Below are positions 63,626 through 64,000 of a DNA stretch of 64,000 nt, in pieces (within the stretch, counting starts at the first letter, position 1; the number at the start of each line of letters is the position of its first letter). The notes beneath the pieces are model-generated. The model ran no database searches and had not been told where the DNA came from. It saw nothing but the letters and a program-made list of their open reading frames with translations. The position numbers and the translations under genes are program-made. The DNA lies in NCBI RefSeq assembly GCF_003337735.1, contig NZ_QPJY01000001.1, forward strand, positions 722,175 through 786,174. Direction: 5' to 3'. Source of the DNA: Thioalbus denitrificans (lineage in GTDB: Bacteria > Pseudomonadota > Gammaproteobacteria > DSM-26407).

Positions 63626-64000
63626 ATACAATGCGCGACTCCGCCCTAGGGAGAACAGCAAATTTCGCTCGAAATATGCAATTGGAAACTCTCTTGAAGG
63701 ATATCAATTCATTGCTCTGGGAGAGCGAAAAGACTCTTCTGCGAAATCACAAGCCAGCAAAATGGCCGGTAGTTTTGATAATGGGATCGGCGCGGAGCGG
63801 GACTACTTTGTTACTACAGTGGCTCGCGAACACTGGAGTCATCGCATATCCAACCAATCTTCTATCACGTTTCTACCATGCGCCGATTATTGGCGCAAAG
63901 ATCCAGCTGCTGCTAACAGATGACCGCTACAACTTCAGGGATGAACTGAATGATTTGGGTCAAAAGTGCAACTATGTTTCGGAAAACGGCAAAACAAAAG
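63622..64000 (+). CDS. Sulfotransferase-like P-loop protein (5' part, truncated by window edge)
   Basis: The frame opening at ATG 63622 (overlapping the previous stop by 4 bp) stays open for 126 codons to the window end. The product has VVLIMGSARSGTTLLLQWLA at 50-69, the PAPS 5'-phosphosulfate-binding loop (GSARSGTT at 55-62) of sulfotransferase-fold proteins, then a typical YPTNLLSRFYHAP segment. The 3'-phosphate motif would lie outside the window. In this setting a sulfated glycan is a reasonable guess, not shown. Confidence 0.7.
   Translation, partial: MNTMRDSALGRTANFARNMQLETLLKDINSLLWESEKTLLRNHKPAKWPVVLIMGSARSGTTLLLQWLANTGVIAYPTNLLSRFYHAPIIGAKIQLLLTDDRYNFRDELNDLGQKCNYVSENGKTK

Overview
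This 64 kb window is chromosomal DNA of a high-GC gammaproteobacterium. The gene content and order (sspA-sspB after petABC; the rsmI/lpoA/yraN/diaA/dolP block next to rnpB; a complete mraZ-to-lpxC division and cell-wall cluster; then M23 peptidase, secA, argJ, mutT-thiE, yacG, zapD, coaE and pilDCB) fit Chromatiales/Ectothiorhodospiraceae-like lineages. This placement is inferred from synteny, not from a database search.

Region 1 (1-4.9 kb, minus strand): branched-chain amino-acid ABC importer livK, livH, livM, livG. Three neighbouring gaps carry the same palindromic repeat. Region 2 (5.2-15.2 kb, plus strand): TAXI-type TRAP importer (binding protein and fused permease), two universal-stress proteins, a class III aminotransferase, a DUF849/BKACE-type cleavage enzyme, and a molybdopterin oxidoreductase translationally coupled to it. 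This looks like an uptake and catabolic module of unknown substrate. Region 3 (15.6-20 kb): cytochrome bc1 genes petABC, then sspA and sspB, which are separated by a 0.5 kb nested repeat. Region 4 (20-26.2 kb): DUF3301 protein, macro-domain protein, dolP, diaA, yraN and lpoA (minus), rsmI (plus), and RNase P RNA.

Region 5 (26.5-45.6 kb): mraZ, rsmH, ftsL, ftsI, murE, murF, mraY, murD, ftsW, murG, murC, murB, ddlB, ftsQ, ftsA, ftsZ, lpxC. Most junctions overlap by 4 bp. A promoter with three TGGR MraZ boxes precedes mraZ, and a palindrome overlaps the likely lpxC promoter. Region 6 (45.6-59.9 kb): DUF721 protein, M23 peptidase, secA, argJ, a Nudix-ThiE fusion, then on the minus strand pilB, pilC, pilD, coaE, zapD and yacG. 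Region 7 (60.2-64 kb): start of a more AT-rich surface-polysaccharide locus, with a winged-helix regulator carrying a nucleotidyltransferase-like domain, a sugar aminotransferase, WbqC, a divergent PLP-fold protein and a truncated sulfotransferase-like gene that runs off the window.

The genes themselves are largely conventional. The unusual layer is the intergenic DNA. Several unrelated sequence families share one architecture: arms made of three or four 7-10 bp near-repeats, arranged as an inverted pair around a 60-130 bp centre. A second class is a six-unit, 8-bp tandem array lying within about 30 bp of the stop codons of rsmI, secA and zapD, always in the same orientation relative to the gene. 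A third class is an element with 26-bp perfect terminal inverted repeats beginning CTAG; its core module occurs inverted in a second copy between sspA and sspB.
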